A stretch of 64,000 nt of DNA from Spirochaeta cellobiosiphila DSM 17781 (GCF_000426705.1 NZ_KE384555.1:93672-157671); one strand, 5' to 3'; positions 51,677 through 61,427 are shown, counted from the first letter of the stretch. The notes: generated by a model from the sequence alone, not told the origin. Numbers and translations: made by a program.

Positions 51677-53857
51677 TTAACCTACTTCTCCATTGAGAAC
51701 AGATTTTGTTTTGAGTGTCTCTCCATTAACAGTTAAGGCTGTCTCCCCTACAGAGACAATACCATCTTGTGTTTTGATAGGCATTTCAAAGAACTTATCG
51801 ACTTTTAGTTTTGTTTTCACTGCTGGTCCACCATCTTTGCCTTCGATAATGACTGGAGTACCAGGATTTATATCGTCATTAGCAAATAGAACTTCCAAGG
51901 CTTTTTTATCCCCTTCTTCGCTGCTTGCCGCCAGTAACATACCAAAACTTTTTACCCCGCGTAATTTAGCAGGTTTTAAATTCTTGACAAGAATTATGTT
52001 CTTTCCGACCAATTCTTCAGGGGAATAATAATCTTTTATACCTGAGACAATCTGTAATGGCTCCCCATCACCCGTATCAAGAGTTTCAATATACAGCTTA
52101 TCAGCCTCAGGATGTTGTTCCACAGCTGTTATTCTAGCAACCCGAAGATCTACACTATGATTGAATTGGTTCTCGATAGAGGTATCTTCTGTTGACGAAC
52201 TATTCTTTTGTCTGTCTTTTTGACTACCGGCAAAACGATTTCGCATCTCCTCAATAAAGTCATCTTCAAGCTTTTTGAAAAGAATCTCTGGCTTGCCTAT
52301 CCTTATTATGCCTGTTTTTGATCCAACGGTAGACCAATCCAAATCCCCTTGTTTAAACAAATCAGCAATCTTCTTACTGGTTTCAGGAAGGTAAGGGGCA
52401 ATCATGATGGATAAGTCACGTATAAGATAGATCAAGTTACACAGAAGATCTTTTGTTCCTTCTGGATCAGATTCTTTTGTCTTCCAGGGCTCTGCTTCTT
52501 GAAAAACTTTGTTACCAATATCAGATATTTGAAGAATAGTTTTTAAACCATCTTTAAGCTCTGCCCTTTCCAGATGATCAACCACCTTTTTTAACAAAGG
52601 ATTAACTTGATCCCACAACAGAGGAAGTTCATTAAACTCACCTACAGTATCACCCATGAATTTATAGCTAAAAGTTAATGTTCTATTGATAAGATTAGCA
52701 AAATTACCAATAAGTTCAGAATTAACCTTGTCTTGAAAATCATTCCAGGTGAACAAAGTATCTGACTTTTCAGGTCTGTTATAGAAAATATAGAATCGCC
52801 ACACATCAGCAGGAATACCTGTATCCTGACAATCGTTTCCAAAAACACCCATGCCGGCAGACTTGGAGAATTTTCCCCCTTCATAATTCAGATACTCAGA
52901 GCTGGACATATGGTGAAGCATTGTCCAGTTATCACCTGTCGCTAATAAGGAGGAAGGGAAAATGACTGTATGGAAAGGAATATTGTCTTTTCCAATAAAT
53001 TGAAATAATTCAACATTATCAGGATTTTGCCACCAGTCCTTCCAATTCTCAGTTAAACCAGCGGTGATACTAATGTAACCGATAGGAGCATCAAACCACA
53101 CATAGAAGACTTTGTTCTCAAAACCTTTTCTGGGAACGGGAATCCCCCATTTAAGGTCTCGAGTAATAGCCCGTTCCTTTAATCCATCGCGAACCCAGGC
53201 TTGTGTCATCTGGATAGCATTACGTGCCCAAAAGCCGTCTTTTGATGCTTTGTTCATCCATTTTTCAAATTGAGGAAGCACTGCTGGCAGGTTTAAGTAG
53301 AGATGCCTGGTCTTCCTAATTTCTAACTGTCCCCCTAAAGGAGAATAGGGATTTATTAGTTCAGTAGGTTCTAATAATTTGCCACAATTTTCACATTGAT
53401 CGCCTCTGGCCTCTTCATAAGCACAATGAGGACAAGTACCCCGAACATATCTATCAGCAAGAAACATGTCCTGGTCAGGACTATAAAGTTGCTCGATTTC
53501 CTGCTCAGAGATATATCCTGCAGCATCTACCTTCTTAAAAATATCCTGTACGATTTCAGTTTGTATAGGATCACTAGTTCGGCCAAAACGGTCAAAGCTA
53601 ATATTGAACCACTCATAGATCTCATTGTGAATCTTATTATAATGATCACACAGTTCTCGCGGTGTCGTTTTTTCTTCTAACGCTCGTGTTTCCGTAGCTG
53701 TTCCATATTCATCAGTTCCACACACATACAAAGTTTCATAGCCAAAGGAGCGGCAAAAACGAGCAAATACATCACCACTCAAAACTTGTATGATATTTCC
53801 CAGGTGAGGGATATTATTTACATAAGGTAAAGCTGAAGTTATCAATCTCTTTTTCAT
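51677..53857 (-). CDS. metG: methionyl-tRNA synthetase
   Basis: 726 residues. Class I motifs: PHLGN (17-21, HIGH-like), KFSKS (329-333, KMSKS-like), zinc cysteines CPHC and CENC near 143-160. Residues about 575-680 are a C-terminal EMAP-II-like tRNA-binding/dimerisation domain (HPEADKLYIETLDTGDGE). It charges tRNA-Met. A femAB-like gene follows without a gap. The ATG at 53857 gives the family-typical MKKRLITSALPYVNN. Confidence 0.95.
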   Translation of the reverse strand: MKKRLITSALPYVNNIPHLGNIIQVLSGDVFARFCRSFGYETLYVCGTDEYGTATETRALEEKTTPRELCDHYNKIHNEIYEWFNISFDRFGRTSDPIQTEIVQDIFKKVDAAGYISEQEIEQLYSPDQDMFLADRYVRGTCPHCAYEEARGDQCENCGKLLEPTELINPYSPLGGQLEIRKTRHLYLNLPAVLPQFEKWMNKASKDGFWARNAIQMTQAWVRDGLKERAITRDLKWGIPVPRKGFENKVFYVWFDAPIGYISITAGLTENWKDWWQNPDNVELFQFIGKDNIPFHTVIFPSSLLATGDNWTMLHHMSSSEYLNYEGGKFSKSAGMGVFGNDCQDTGIPADVWRFYIFYNRPEKSDTLFTWNDFQDKVNSELIGNFANLINRTLTFSYKFMGDTVGEFNELPLLWDQVNPLLKKVVDHLERAELKDGLKTILQISDIGNKVFQEAEPWKTKESDPEGTKDLLCNLIYLIRDLSIMIAPYLPETSKKIADLFKQGDLDWSTVGSKTGIIRIGKPEILFKKLEDDFIEEMRNRFAGSQKDRQKNSSSTEDTSIENQFNHSVDLRVARITAVEQHPEADKLYIETLDTGDGEPLQIVSGIKDYYSPEELVGKNIILVKNLKPAKLRGVKSFGMLLAASSEEGDKKALEVLFANDDINPGTPVIIEGKDGGPAVKTKLKVDKFFEMPIKTQDGIVSVGETALTVNGETLKTKSVLNGEVG

Positions 53858-53974
53858 AGGCCCTATTCTAGGCTACGCTTAGGCTTAGGTCAATAATCCT
53901 AACAAATTGTTTTCTTGACGACCGATAAAGGGCTTGTTAACCTTAGACTACTATTATTAAAAAAGGAGAAACTT

Positions 53975-55009
53975 ATGGCTGAAAGGGATGTATCCCCTGG
54001 AAATCTGCCTTTTCACTTAGGAGTGGGAAGCGTAGTATTAATTATTGTTGTTGTATTTGCTATTTTCCTAGGTCTCAATAGTTTTTTTATTGTTGATCAA
54101 ACTGAAGAATCAGTTGTTTTGTTTTTAGGCAAATACTCCAGAACTGTCGGTCCTGGAATGAACTGGAAGATCCCTGTTTTAGAAAAAAGCTTTAATGTTC
54201 CCACTAAGATTGTACAAAAAGAGGAGTTTGGTTTCCGCACAGAAAACGCAGGAGTAGACTCACGATATTCTGATAAAGAATACCCAAATGAATCACGAAT
54301 GCTCACAGGAGATTTAAACATCATAGATGTGGAATGGGTTATACAGTACAGGATTGAAGACCCCAAAGCTTGGTTATTCAATGTAGATGATTCAGTACGT
54401 ACTGATGAAATCACGATGCAAAGATTAGATAATCGAATAAAAACAATACGGGATATCTCCCAAACGGTAATGAACCAGCTAGTTGGTGATAGAACGATCT
54501 TTGACGTAATCGGATCTGAAAGAACGATGATTGAAACCAAAGGTCAGGAATTAATGAATGAACTTCTTGTTAAATATGGACTGGGAGCTAAAATACAACA
54601 AGTTCAGTTACAGAACATCGTTCCACCACTGGGAACCGTACAAGATGCCTTTGAAGATGTAAATATTGCTCAACAAGATATGAACAGACTCATTAACGAA
54701 GGTCAGGAAGAGTATAATAAAGTTATACCCAAGGCTAATGGAGAAAGGGACCAAATAATCCAGCAAGCAGAGGGATATAAGGCTAAACGAATAAATGAAG
54801 CCGAAGGAGACGTGGCCAGATTCAAAGCCATGCTAGAAGAGTATCGTAAGAGTCCCCGTGTAACAAAAACGAGACTCTATTACGAAATGCTTGAAGAAGT
54901 ATTCGAAAATGAAAAGGATATTGACCTCATTGATGAGTCTTTAAGTAACTTTATTCCCATCAAGAATCTAGGAACTAATAATAAAAATAATGTAGAAGGG
55001 GTTCAATAA
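53975..55009 (+). CDS. hflK: HflK, membrane SPFH protein
   Basis: 344 residues. One membrane helix at about 15-37 (VGSVVLIIVVVFAIFLGLNSF) followed by an SPFH domain (VDQTEESVVLFLGKYSRTVGPGMNWKIP in part) and a coiled coil. With HflC it forms a periplasmic cage around FtsH that modulates membrane proteolysis. The ATG at 53975 has AAGGAG 6 nt upstream; the longer reading to 53915 crosses the leader. The stop shares one base with the hflC start (TAATG). Confidence 0.9.
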   Translation: MAERDVSPGNLPFHLGVGSVVLIIVVVFAIFLGLNSFFIVDQTEESVVLFLGKYSRTVGPGMNWKIPVLEKSFNVPTKIVQKEEFGFRTENAGVDSRYSDKEYPNESRMLTGDLNIIDVEWVIQYRIEDPKAWLFNVDDSVRTDEITMQRLDNRIKTIRDISQTVMNQLVGDRTIFDVIGSERTMIETKGQELMNELLVKYGLGAKIQQVQLQNIVPPLGTVQDAFEDVNIAQQDMNRLINEGQEEYNKVIPKANGERDQIIQQAEGYKAKRINEAEGDVARFKAMLEEYRKSPRVTKTRLYYEMLEEVFENEKDIDLIDESLSNFIPIKNLGTNNKNNVEGVQ

Positions 55010-55986
55010 TGAAAAAGTTAATGGTTATTTTATCACTTCTTCTTATAGCTTTTATTGTCTTCATTGCAATGGGACCTTTCTATGTACTTCAAGAGGGTCA
55101 ACAAGCGGCCATTACCAGATTTGGGGAAATGATTAAAACAGAAGAAAAAGCCGGTTTAAAATTCAGAATGCCTGTGGTGGATAATGTCGTTAAATTTCCA
55201 ACAAAGATTATGAGTTGGGATGGAGATGCCCAGCGAATACCTACGAAGGAAAATCAATTTATATGGGTTGATACCACAGCGAGATGGAAAATCACAAACC
55301 TACAGACTTTCTATGAATCCATCGCCAATATTGATAGAGCTTACTCTCGACTTGATGATGTTATTGATTCTGCTGTTAAAAATGTAGTCAGTACCAATCC
55401 TCTACTAGAATCAGTGAGAAACTCAAATGTTATTAATGAAATAGATCGTACATCTACTGAATCAGAAGAAATGACTATTATTGAAGACTTAGGGTCACAA
55501 TCAGAATTAAAAACTTATGAAAATATAACAAAAGGACGTTCTGCTCTCAGCGAAGAGATGTTAGAGAAAGTCGCAGATATAACAGAAGAACAATTTGGTA
55601 TCCGTGTTATTGATGTAGTCATAAGACAAATTAGATACTCAGATGACCTAACAGAATCTGTATATTCGAGAATGATTGCCGAACGAAGACAAAAAGCAGA
55701 ACAATACCGTTCTTATGGACAGGGTAAAAAGCAAGAAATCCTAGGACAATTAGATCGAAAGAAAGATGAAATTCTATCTGATGCTTACGCAAAGTCTGAA
55801 ACGATCAAAGGACAAGGGGATGCTCAAGCGGCTAATATTTATGCCTTGGCTTACGGACAAGATCCTAGCTTTACAGAGTTCTGGCTGGCTTTAGAATCCT
55901 ATAAAAAGACAATGGGTAACTTTAATAAGACACTTACTACTGATATGGATTACTTCCAATATCTCTACAGTCCAGACGGACGTTAA
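55009..55986 (+). CDS. hflC: HflC, membrane SPFH protein
   Basis: 325 residues. Signal anchor at about 4-22, then an SPFH domain (YVLQEGQQAAITRFGEMIKTEEKAGLKFRMP in part) and the FGIRVIDVVIRQIRYSDDLTESVYSRMIAERRQKAEQYRS region typical of HflC. It ends in coiled coil and a Phe/Tyr-rich tail. Partner of HflK; the one-base overlap suggests equal synthesis. The FtsH gene is not in the window. Confidence 0.92.
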   Translation: MKKLMVILSLLLIAFIVFIAMGPFYVLQEGQQAAITRFGEMIKTEEKAGLKFRMPVVDNVVKFPTKIMSWDGDAQRIPTKENQFIWVDTTARWKITNLQTFYESIANIDRAYSRLDDVIDSAVKNVVSTNPLLESVRNSNVINEIDRTSTESEEMTIIEDLGSQSELKTYENITKGRSALSEEMLEKVADITEEQFGIRVIDVVIRQIRYSDDLTESVYSRMIAERRQKAEQYRSYGQGKKQEILGQLDRKKDEILSDAYAKSETIKGQGDAQAANIYALAYGQDPSFTEFWLALESYKKTMGNFNKTLTTDMDYFQYLYSPDGR

Positions 55987-56008
55987 AATAAACCCTTGTA
56001 TTCCTGAC

Positions 56009-56044
56009 GACCTCTATTAAAATTTAATAGAGGTCTTTTTTTTT
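56009..56044 (+). terminator. terminator of hflKC operon
   Basis: GACCTCTATTAAA pairs with TTTAATAGAGGTC in a perfect 13-bp arm (56009-56035), followed by about nine T. Confidence 0.95.
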
Positions 56045-56073
56045 ACCATACAAAATATGAGAGGCTACTAACT

Positions 56074-57201
56074 ATGAGTGGGATCGGGAATTTTGAGAAA
56101 AGCAAAGCCAAAATATTAATGATTGATGACACAAGAACCAACTTGTTCTTCTTACAAGAAGCATTGGAAGATTATGAAAACCTGTACACAGCATCCAATG
56201 GAAGTGAAGGATATAAGAAAGCTCAGGAAATCCTTCCAGACATCATCCTGACTGACATTGTAATGCCAAAGATGGATGGATTTGAATGTTTGAAAGCATT
56301 GAAGGGTAACCCCTTTACTCTGGATATTCCTGTAATCATTCTATCAACTCTGGATAAACTGGATAATAAAACAAGAGGTTTTGCCTTAGGAGCGGTGGAT
56401 TACATCACGAAACCTTTTGATAAAGAGGAAGTTAAAGCAAGAGTGGATTTGCATCTATCGCTTAAATTCGCACAACAGAGGCTCACCCATCAAAAAGAAT
56501 ATCTAGAGGCCCTGGTTCTGGAACGAACAAAGGAAGTGACCCATGCACAAGAGGCCATCATTACAGCTTTGGCCAGCCTCGCTGAAACGAGAGACAATGA
56601 AACAGGCTGCCATATCAAGCGGACAAAACTATATGTGGAACAATTAGCTCTTGGGTTACGTAAACGCGGGGTTTATGTAAAAGAGTTAGATGAACAAACT
56701 ATTCATATAATGGCAGCGACAGCCCCTCTTCACGATATAGGTAAAGTAGGAGTTCCAGATAAAATTTTATTAAAACCGGGTAAACTCACAGCTGAAGAAT
56801 TTGAAGAAATGAAGAAACACACAATCTATGGGTATCAGGCTCTGGAGCAGGCTGAAGCGGCTATAGGAAAAACGACCTACCTTGCTATAGCCAAAAAAAT
56901 TGCCATATCACATCATGAAAAGTGGGATGGCTCTGGATACCCCTACCATTTAAAAGGACAAAAAATCCCTCTTCCAGGTAGAATCATGGCTGTAGCTGAT
57001 GTTTATGACGCTCTTATCTCAGAAAGAGTCTATAAAATCCCCTTCCCCCATTCAAAAGCTGTATCCATCATTAAAGAAGGAGGGGGAAGCCACTTTGATC
57101 CAGCTATTGTTGATGTTTTTCTTGAGATTGCAGAATCCATTAGGCAAATCGCTTTAGAAAATGTGGAAGGTAATGAAGAAAAGTTAGCCTTACAAAAGTA
57201 G
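56074..57201 (+). CDS. HD-GYP response regulator, cyclic-di-GMP phosphodiesterase
   Basis: 375 residues. Receiver 12-130 with Asp61 (IILTDIVMP) and lysine in YITKPFDKEEV. A coiled linker to 155, then HD-GYP about 160-355: HDIGKVGVPDKILLKPG, HHEKWDGSGYP and MAVADVYDALISERVYK are all intact. It hydrolyses cyclic-di-GMP on phosphorylation. A GGDEF cyclase gene is 1.3 kb away. GAGAGG precedes the ATG. Confidence 0.93.
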   Translation: MSGIGNFEKSKAKILMIDDTRTNLFFLQEALEDYENLYTASNGSEGYKKAQEILPDIILTDIVMPKMDGFECLKALKGNPFTLDIPVIILSTLDKLDNKTRGFALGAVDYITKPFDKEEVKARVDLHLSLKFAQQRLTHQKEYLEALVLERTKEVTHAQEAIITALASLAETRDNETGCHIKRTKLYVEQLALGLRKRGVYVKELDEQTIHIMAATAPLHDIGKVGVPDKILLKPGKLTAEEFEEMKKHTIYGYQALEQAEAAIGKTTYLAIAKKIAISHHEKWDGSGYPYHLKGQKIPLPGRIMAVADVYDALISERVYKIPFPHSKAVSIIKEGGGSHFDPAIVDVFLEIAESIRQIALENVEGNEEKLALQK

Positions 57202-57257
57202 TCAACTTGACCAAAGCCCGTCTTTTGGCCTAATTTAACCTCCCTAGGAGGATGACT

Positions 57258-58484
57258 GTGGAACTATTAGCCCCTGCAGGTAACTTGGAAAAACTAAAAT
57301 ATGCCTACCAATATGGTGCAGATGCCGCTTATATTGGAATAAGCCAATTTTCGTTAAGAGCGAAAGCTGACAATTTTCATGAAAACGAATGGGAGATAAT
57401 TAAAGAGATAAAGGGCAATAAAAAGTTATACTGTGCTCTCAATATCTATTTCCACAATCCTGATATCCGCCGACTGGAAGAACAACTCGATTACTTTGAA
57501 AAATACCCCTTTGATGCATTTATTGTTTCAGACATTGGAATCGTACCAATGCTTAAAAGAAAATTCCCAAACACAGAATTACATCTTAGCACACAAGCAA
57601 ACTGTACAAACGCAGAAGCGGCAAGTATGTACAAAAACATGGGCTTCGACCGGGTCGTTCTAGGAAGGGAAGTCAGACTAGACGAGATAAAAGAGATAAA
57701 AGACAAAGTACCAGATCTAGAGTTAGAAGCTTTTGTCCATGGAGCTATGTGTCTTGCCTATTCGGGAAGATGTTTCTTATCATCCTGGATGACAGATCGT
57801 TCAGCAAACCAGGGAGGTTGTAGTCACTCCTGTCGTTGGGACTATAAAGTACTAGAAGAAAAAAAACGCCCTGGAGAATATTATCCCATCTATGAAGGAG
57901 ATGGTTTTACTTCGATCCTGTCTTCCAAAGATATAAATATGATACATCACTTAATGGATCTAAAGATGGCCGGAGTTGACTCTGCTAAAATTGAAGGGCG
58001 AATGAAATCCATTTATTATGTAGCTACAGTAGCAAGGGCTTACAGAAAAGCTCTTGACGTCCTGGAAGGTAAAGATGTTCCCGACTTTGAAAGTTATGCT
58101 GAAGAATTAGACAAAGTGAGTCATAGAGAATTTTCCACAGGCTTTTATTTTGGCAAAGAGGATATAGAAAAGCCCAACAAAGAAGGATATGAGAGATACT
58201 ATACATTCCTTGGAATCGTAGGCAAAAAAATATCTGAAGGCCAATATGAGCTTAACCTGAAGAATCAGGTACTCCCCCCTGAAGAGCTTGAATTTATAGG
58301 ACCTGATGTTCTTTTTCTTAAAGACAGGGATTACACGATCTATGACGTTAATAACCAAGTAGTCGACCAGGCAGATCATGGCAAACAATATATTATTGAA
58401 ACAAAACTCCCCTTAGAGGAAGGTTATCTTATTCGTCGTGGAATTACAGATAAGGAGCTTAAATTTAAGCAAACATCACGCTAA
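57258..58484 (+). CDS. trhP: peptidase U32 family, TrhP-like tRNA hydroxylation protein
   Basis: 408 residues. U32 core: LLAPAGNLEKLKYAYQYGADAAYIG, LSTQANCTNAEAASMYKNMGFDRVVLGRE (in parts), EAFVHGAMCLAYSGRCFLSSW, and the Fe-S cysteine region NQGGCSHSCRWDY. The RWDY-type segment and the C-terminal beta domain match YegQ/TrhP, which makes 5-hydroxyuridine 34 in tRNA from prephenate; other U32 proteins (RlhA, UbiU) are alternatives. The GTG at 57258 is preferred because AGGAGG (57246-57251) stands 6 nt before it, while the ATG at 57252 touches that site. It overlaps the convergent cyclase gene by 4 nt. Confidence 0.83.
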   Translation: MELLAPAGNLEKLKYAYQYGADAAYIGISQFSLRAKADNFHENEWEIIKEIKGNKKLYCALNIYFHNPDIRRLEEQLDYFEKYPFDAFIVSDIGIVPMLKRKFPNTELHLSTQANCTNAEAASMYKNMGFDRVVLGREVRLDEIKEIKDKVPDLELEAFVHGAMCLAYSGRCFLSSWMTDRSANQGGCSHSCRWDYKVLEEKKRPGEYYPIYEGDGFTSILSSKDINMIHHLMDLKMAGVDSAKIEGRMKSIYYVATVARAYRKALDVLEGKDVPDFESYAEELDKVSHREFSTGFYFGKEDIEKPNKEGYERYYTFLGIVGKKISEGQYELNLKNQVLPPEELEFIGPDVLFLKDRDYTIYDVNNQVVDQADHGKQYIIETKLPLEEGYLIRRGITDKELKFKQTSR

Positions 58485-59947
58485 TTTCTTTTAAGAAAGG
58501 TATCTTGAGAACCATCATCTGAGTTTTTATAAGCTATCTTTCTTTTATACATAACTTTATCTGCCATATCAACCAGTTCCATAGCCGTTTGAGAACTTGC
58601 AGTATTGTACTCCACTATCCCATAACTAATAGAATAGCGATGCAGGTCATTTTCATTTGACATCTCATCAATCGTTTTTCCAATTCGTTCCCAAATCGAC
58701 TGAACCTCATCATAGGAGGTACGGGGATGAATCACAATAAACTCGTCTCCTCCTACACGACAAAAAATATCCGATGTCCTGGTGTGTTTTTCTATTACAG
58801 AACATACTGACTTAATGTACTTATCACCAGCATTATGACCAAATTCATCGTTAACAAGCTTCAAGTAATTTAGATCTACATAACATAAGGAAAAATTAAG
58901 TTGTCCTCTGGAAGACCTATCTATCATAGTTTTCAACTTTGCTACACAGTAACGTCTATTAAGGAGTCCAGTTAAAGGATCTGTGTGGGCAATAGCTTCC
59001 AATTCCTTTTCGATAGCTATTCGTCTTTTTATATCCATTGTCAAAATACTCAAAGTAAGGGAAAAGAAAAAACTAATAATGAGAAAAGCCATTAATAGGT
59101 ATTTTTGAGAATTGGCAATGGGATTAAAACTCTCCCGGTAACGAAAGGAATACAGGTGCCAACCGGGAATAGATAGATCTAGCTGATCCACCAGTCCCCT
59201 ACGCCCATCCCATATGCTCCAGTCCCCATAAGAGCTGATGGTTAAAGGGTAGATATTAACATCAGGATAATTTCTTTTATTTCTAATATGCATAAGAGCG
59301 GCAGTCGTTAAGTTAGGATAACTTTTCAGGACAAGATCTTTGTTGGTTGAGGCTAAAATCACTCCATATTGATCGGTAACCCAAATTACTTCATCGTTAC
59401 AAGGTTTAATGTTTTCCAAGATTTTCTCTGCCTGTATCTTGAGTACTAGTACAAAGGAGACCTGATCACCATCAAATACGGGTTCTGCAAAATAAACACC
59501 AAGCTTGTTAGTAACAACCCCAAGAGCGGAGTATAAAGAAGACTCCCCTTTGAGAGCATTTTCTACATAGGGTCGAAAACTCAAGTCAGTACCGACCAAA
59601 TCATCCGACCGCCCTTCCAATGAAGCATGGGTAACAACACCATTTGTATCGACTATATAAATTAGTCCTTCCCCAAGAACATGGCTTAGAGAATCTAGAA
59701 AATAATTACCACGATCATCATTCTTTAGAATTTCAACCCAAAAACTCTCTTTTGTAAGAACCGACCATTGTTGTTGATAACCTGATAAGTGGTTCTTATA
59801 TACATTACCGGCGTAATCTAACAAATTGGCCTGTTGTTGACTCTTATTAATAACAAGCCAGCTATATGTTTGAAACAGCATGACAAACAACACAAATAAA
59901 CCAAAGGAACAGATAAATACTATTATACCAATGTTTTTCTTGATCAT
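58481..59947 (-). CDS. Cache-GGDEF diguanylate cyclase
   Basis: 488 residues. Membrane helices at about 5-27 and 278-300 flank a double-Cache-like sensor (VDTNGVVTHASLEGRSDDLVGTDLSFRPYVENALKG in part). GGDEF 399-403 is intact, and RTSD five residues before it is a product-inhibition I-site. It makes cyclic-di-GMP in response to an outer ligand. The ATG at 59947 has GGGAG about 10 nt upstream and sits right before the first helix; starts at 60004 or 59995 would add an improbable tail. Confidence 0.9.
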   Translation of the reverse strand: MIKKNIGIIVFICSFGLFVLFVMLFQTYSWLVINKSQQQANLLDYAGNVYKNHLSGYQQQWSVLTKESFWVEILKNDDRGNYFLDSLSHVLGEGLIYIVDTNGVVTHASLEGRSDDLVGTDLSFRPYVENALKGESSLYSALGVVTNKLGVYFAEPVFDGDQVSFVLVLKIQAEKILENIKPCNDEVIWVTDQYGVILASTNKDLVLKSYPNLTTAALMHIRNKRNYPDVNIYPLTISSYGDWSIWDGRRGLVDQLDLSIPGWHLYSFRYRESFNPIANSQKYLLMAFLIISFFFSLTLSILTMDIKRRIAIEKELEAIAHTDPLTGLLNRRYCVAKLKTMIDRSSRGQLNFSLCYVDLNYLKLVNDEFGHNAGDKYIKSVCSVIEKHTRTSDIFCRVGGDEFIVIHPRTSYDEVQSIWERIGKTIDEMSNENDLHRYSISYGIVEYNTASSQTAMELVDMADKVMYKRKIAYKNSDDGSQDTFLKRN

Positions 59948-60088
59948 TTTTTTGATACTCCCACGCCATTGAAACAATAGAGAACTGTGCCACATAGAAA
60001 TCACAATTTCACTGCTCTTTTAAAATATAGTAATAGAATAATATATAATATAAGAATACGCAAAGAAAAGGCGCTATTTGATTTTCTC

Positions 60089-60118
60089 TTGCCCATTATT
60101 TTACCTATATGTTATAAT
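60089..60118 (+). promoter_or_regulatory. extended -10 promoter of kinase gene
   Basis: Perfect TATAAT (60113-60118) with extended TG at 60110-60111, and TTGCCC (60089-60094) at 18-nt spacing. Confidence 0.75.
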
Positions 60119-60146
60119 CATTTATCAATGAAGAGAGGTTCATAAT

Positions 60147-61244
60147 TTGATCTTCAGAGACCTCCGAGTCCTATTAGTGGAAGAGACAGAACAAAGAACC
60201 CCAGAGATACTCAGTTATCTCCATAACATTAATAATATCCAAACGGATACGGTCTTAATGGATGAACTACCTGATTTCCTTTCTTCAAACTCAACTGATA
60301 TCATCATATTAAATCTAAGCAACACAACAGAAGCAGAAGTCGACCTTTTAGTTAGAGTAAGAACGATAGCTCAAGAATTACCTATTATTGTTATAACATC
60401 AGAACATGACGACAAACTAGCCATTGAAATGGTCAAGTTAGGAGCACAGGATTATCTTATTAAAGATAAACTTGATGTGGAATGGCTGAAACGATCCATT
60501 TATTTTAGTATCGAAAGAAATAAGTTAAAGGCTATGCTTCGCACTACTGTGTCCAGCAAAAATAAATTACTTAGTATCATTAGTCATGACCTTCGCAGCC
60601 CTTTTTTCAGTCTTATGGAAACAACAAAATTCCTGGCAGACAACTTAGAGAGATACACCCCCGAAAAACTTAGAGAGTTCATCATGGCCCTCCATAATGC
60701 ATCGGCTAACACCTATAAAATGGTAGAAAGCCTTCTTCTTTGGGCCAATGCCCAAGGGGATCGAATTGAATGCAAAGCTTATTTGACAGAATTATATCCC
60801 ATTGTTTTGGAATCATTGTTAGCAGCTAATCAGCAGGCAAAAGAAAAGCAGATACAACTTCATAACAATATAGATCAAACCATTATGATCTACGCAGACA
60901 AGGATATGACGAATACAATAATCCGAAACATAATAACAAATGCGATTAAGTTTACACCAACTGGTGGAAACGTATGGCTTGAGGCTTTGAAAGTGGGAGA
61001 AAAGGTTGAAATTCATATCATAGATGATGGAGTGGGAATGTCTCCTCAAATAAAAGACAACCTATTCCAAATAGAAACAAAGAAGTCTACCAAAGGAACG
61101 AATGGGGAAAGAGGAACAGGATTAGGCCTGGTTGTGTGTTGGGAATTTGTCAAAAAGAATAATGGTAGAATTAGTGTTCAATCCGAGTTAAATAAGGGAA
61201 CAGAGTTTATCATTACCCTTCCCGCCATAAATAAACGAAGCTAA
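60147..61244 (+). CDS. histidine kinase with degenerate N-terminal receiver
   Basis: 365 residues, soluble. Residues 1-120 have the receiver fold (IIILNLSNT, IVITSEHDDKLAIEMVKLGAQDYLIKD), but the phospho-acceptor position is Asn56 rather than Asp and the acidic pocket is Glu12-Glu13, so it is probably a pseudo-receiver. HisKA has His147 (SIISHDLRSPFF). ATPase domain about 235-360 (NIITNAIKFTPTGG, DDGVGM, GTGLGLVVCWEFV). TTG start with GAGAGG about 8 nt before. No partner regulator is adjacent. Input may be a protein-protein signal through the pseudo-receiver. Confidence 0.85.
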   Translation: MIFRDLRVLLVEETEQRTPEILSYLHNINNIQTDTVLMDELPDFLSSNSTDIIILNLSNTTEAEVDLLVRVRTIAQELPIIVITSEHDDKLAIEMVKLGAQDYLIKDKLDVEWLKRSIYFSIERNKLKAMLRTTVSSKNKLLSIISHDLRSPFFSLMETTKFLADNLERYTPEKLREFIMALHNASANTYKMVESLLLWANAQGDRIECKAYLTELYPIVLESLLAANQQAKEKQIQLHNNIDQTIMIYADKDMTNTIIRNIITNAIKFTPTGGNVWLEALKVGEKVEIHIIDDGVGMSPQIKDNLFQIETKKSTKGTNGERGTGLGLVVCWEFVKKNNGRISVQSELNKGTEFIITLPAINKRS

Positions 61245-61266
61245 AGAGGAGATACGTTCTGCCCAG

Positions 61267-61295
61267 TTGACATAAAACATTGGCTATGCTAGTTT
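61267..61295 (+). promoter_or_regulatory. promoter of tRNA-Pro
   Basis: Perfect TTGACA (61267-61272), 17-nt spacer, TAGTTT (61290-61295) with extended TG at 61287-61288. Start would be near 61302, 13 nt before the tRNA. Confidence 0.65.
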
Positions 61296-61314
61296 TCTTT
61301 TGCGTTTTTAACAA

Positions 61315-61388
61315 CGGGCTGTAGCGCAGGGGTTTAGCGTACAAGTCTGGGGGACTTGGGGTCGCCGGTTCAAATCCGGCCAGCCCGA
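61315..61388 (+). tRNA. tRNA-Pro (anticodon GGG)
   Basis: Cloverleaf fits base by base: acceptor CGGGCTG/CAGCCCG, D-stem GCGC/GCGT, anticodon stem CAAGT/ACTTG with loop CTGGGGG (anticodon GGG, G37), T-arm GCCGG-TTCAAAT-CCGGC, discriminator A. C at position 1 is usual for bacterial tRNA-Pro. The 3' CCA is not encoded. Confidence 0.96.
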
Positions 61389-61396
61389 TAGAAGAA

Positions 61397-61427
61397 AGGA
61401 TGACTTTTATGAAAGTCATCCTTTTTT
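61397..61427 (+). terminator. terminator of tRNA-Pro
   Basis: AGGATGACTTT, 4-nt loop, AAAGTCATCCT, then six T, directly after the tRNA. Confidence 0.93.

Noticed and set aside
61213..61419. Minus-strand frame of 68 residues with GLAGFEPATPSPPDLYAKP
   Set aside because: It is the antisense of tRNA-Pro; this peptide is a well-known false ORF over tRNA genes.
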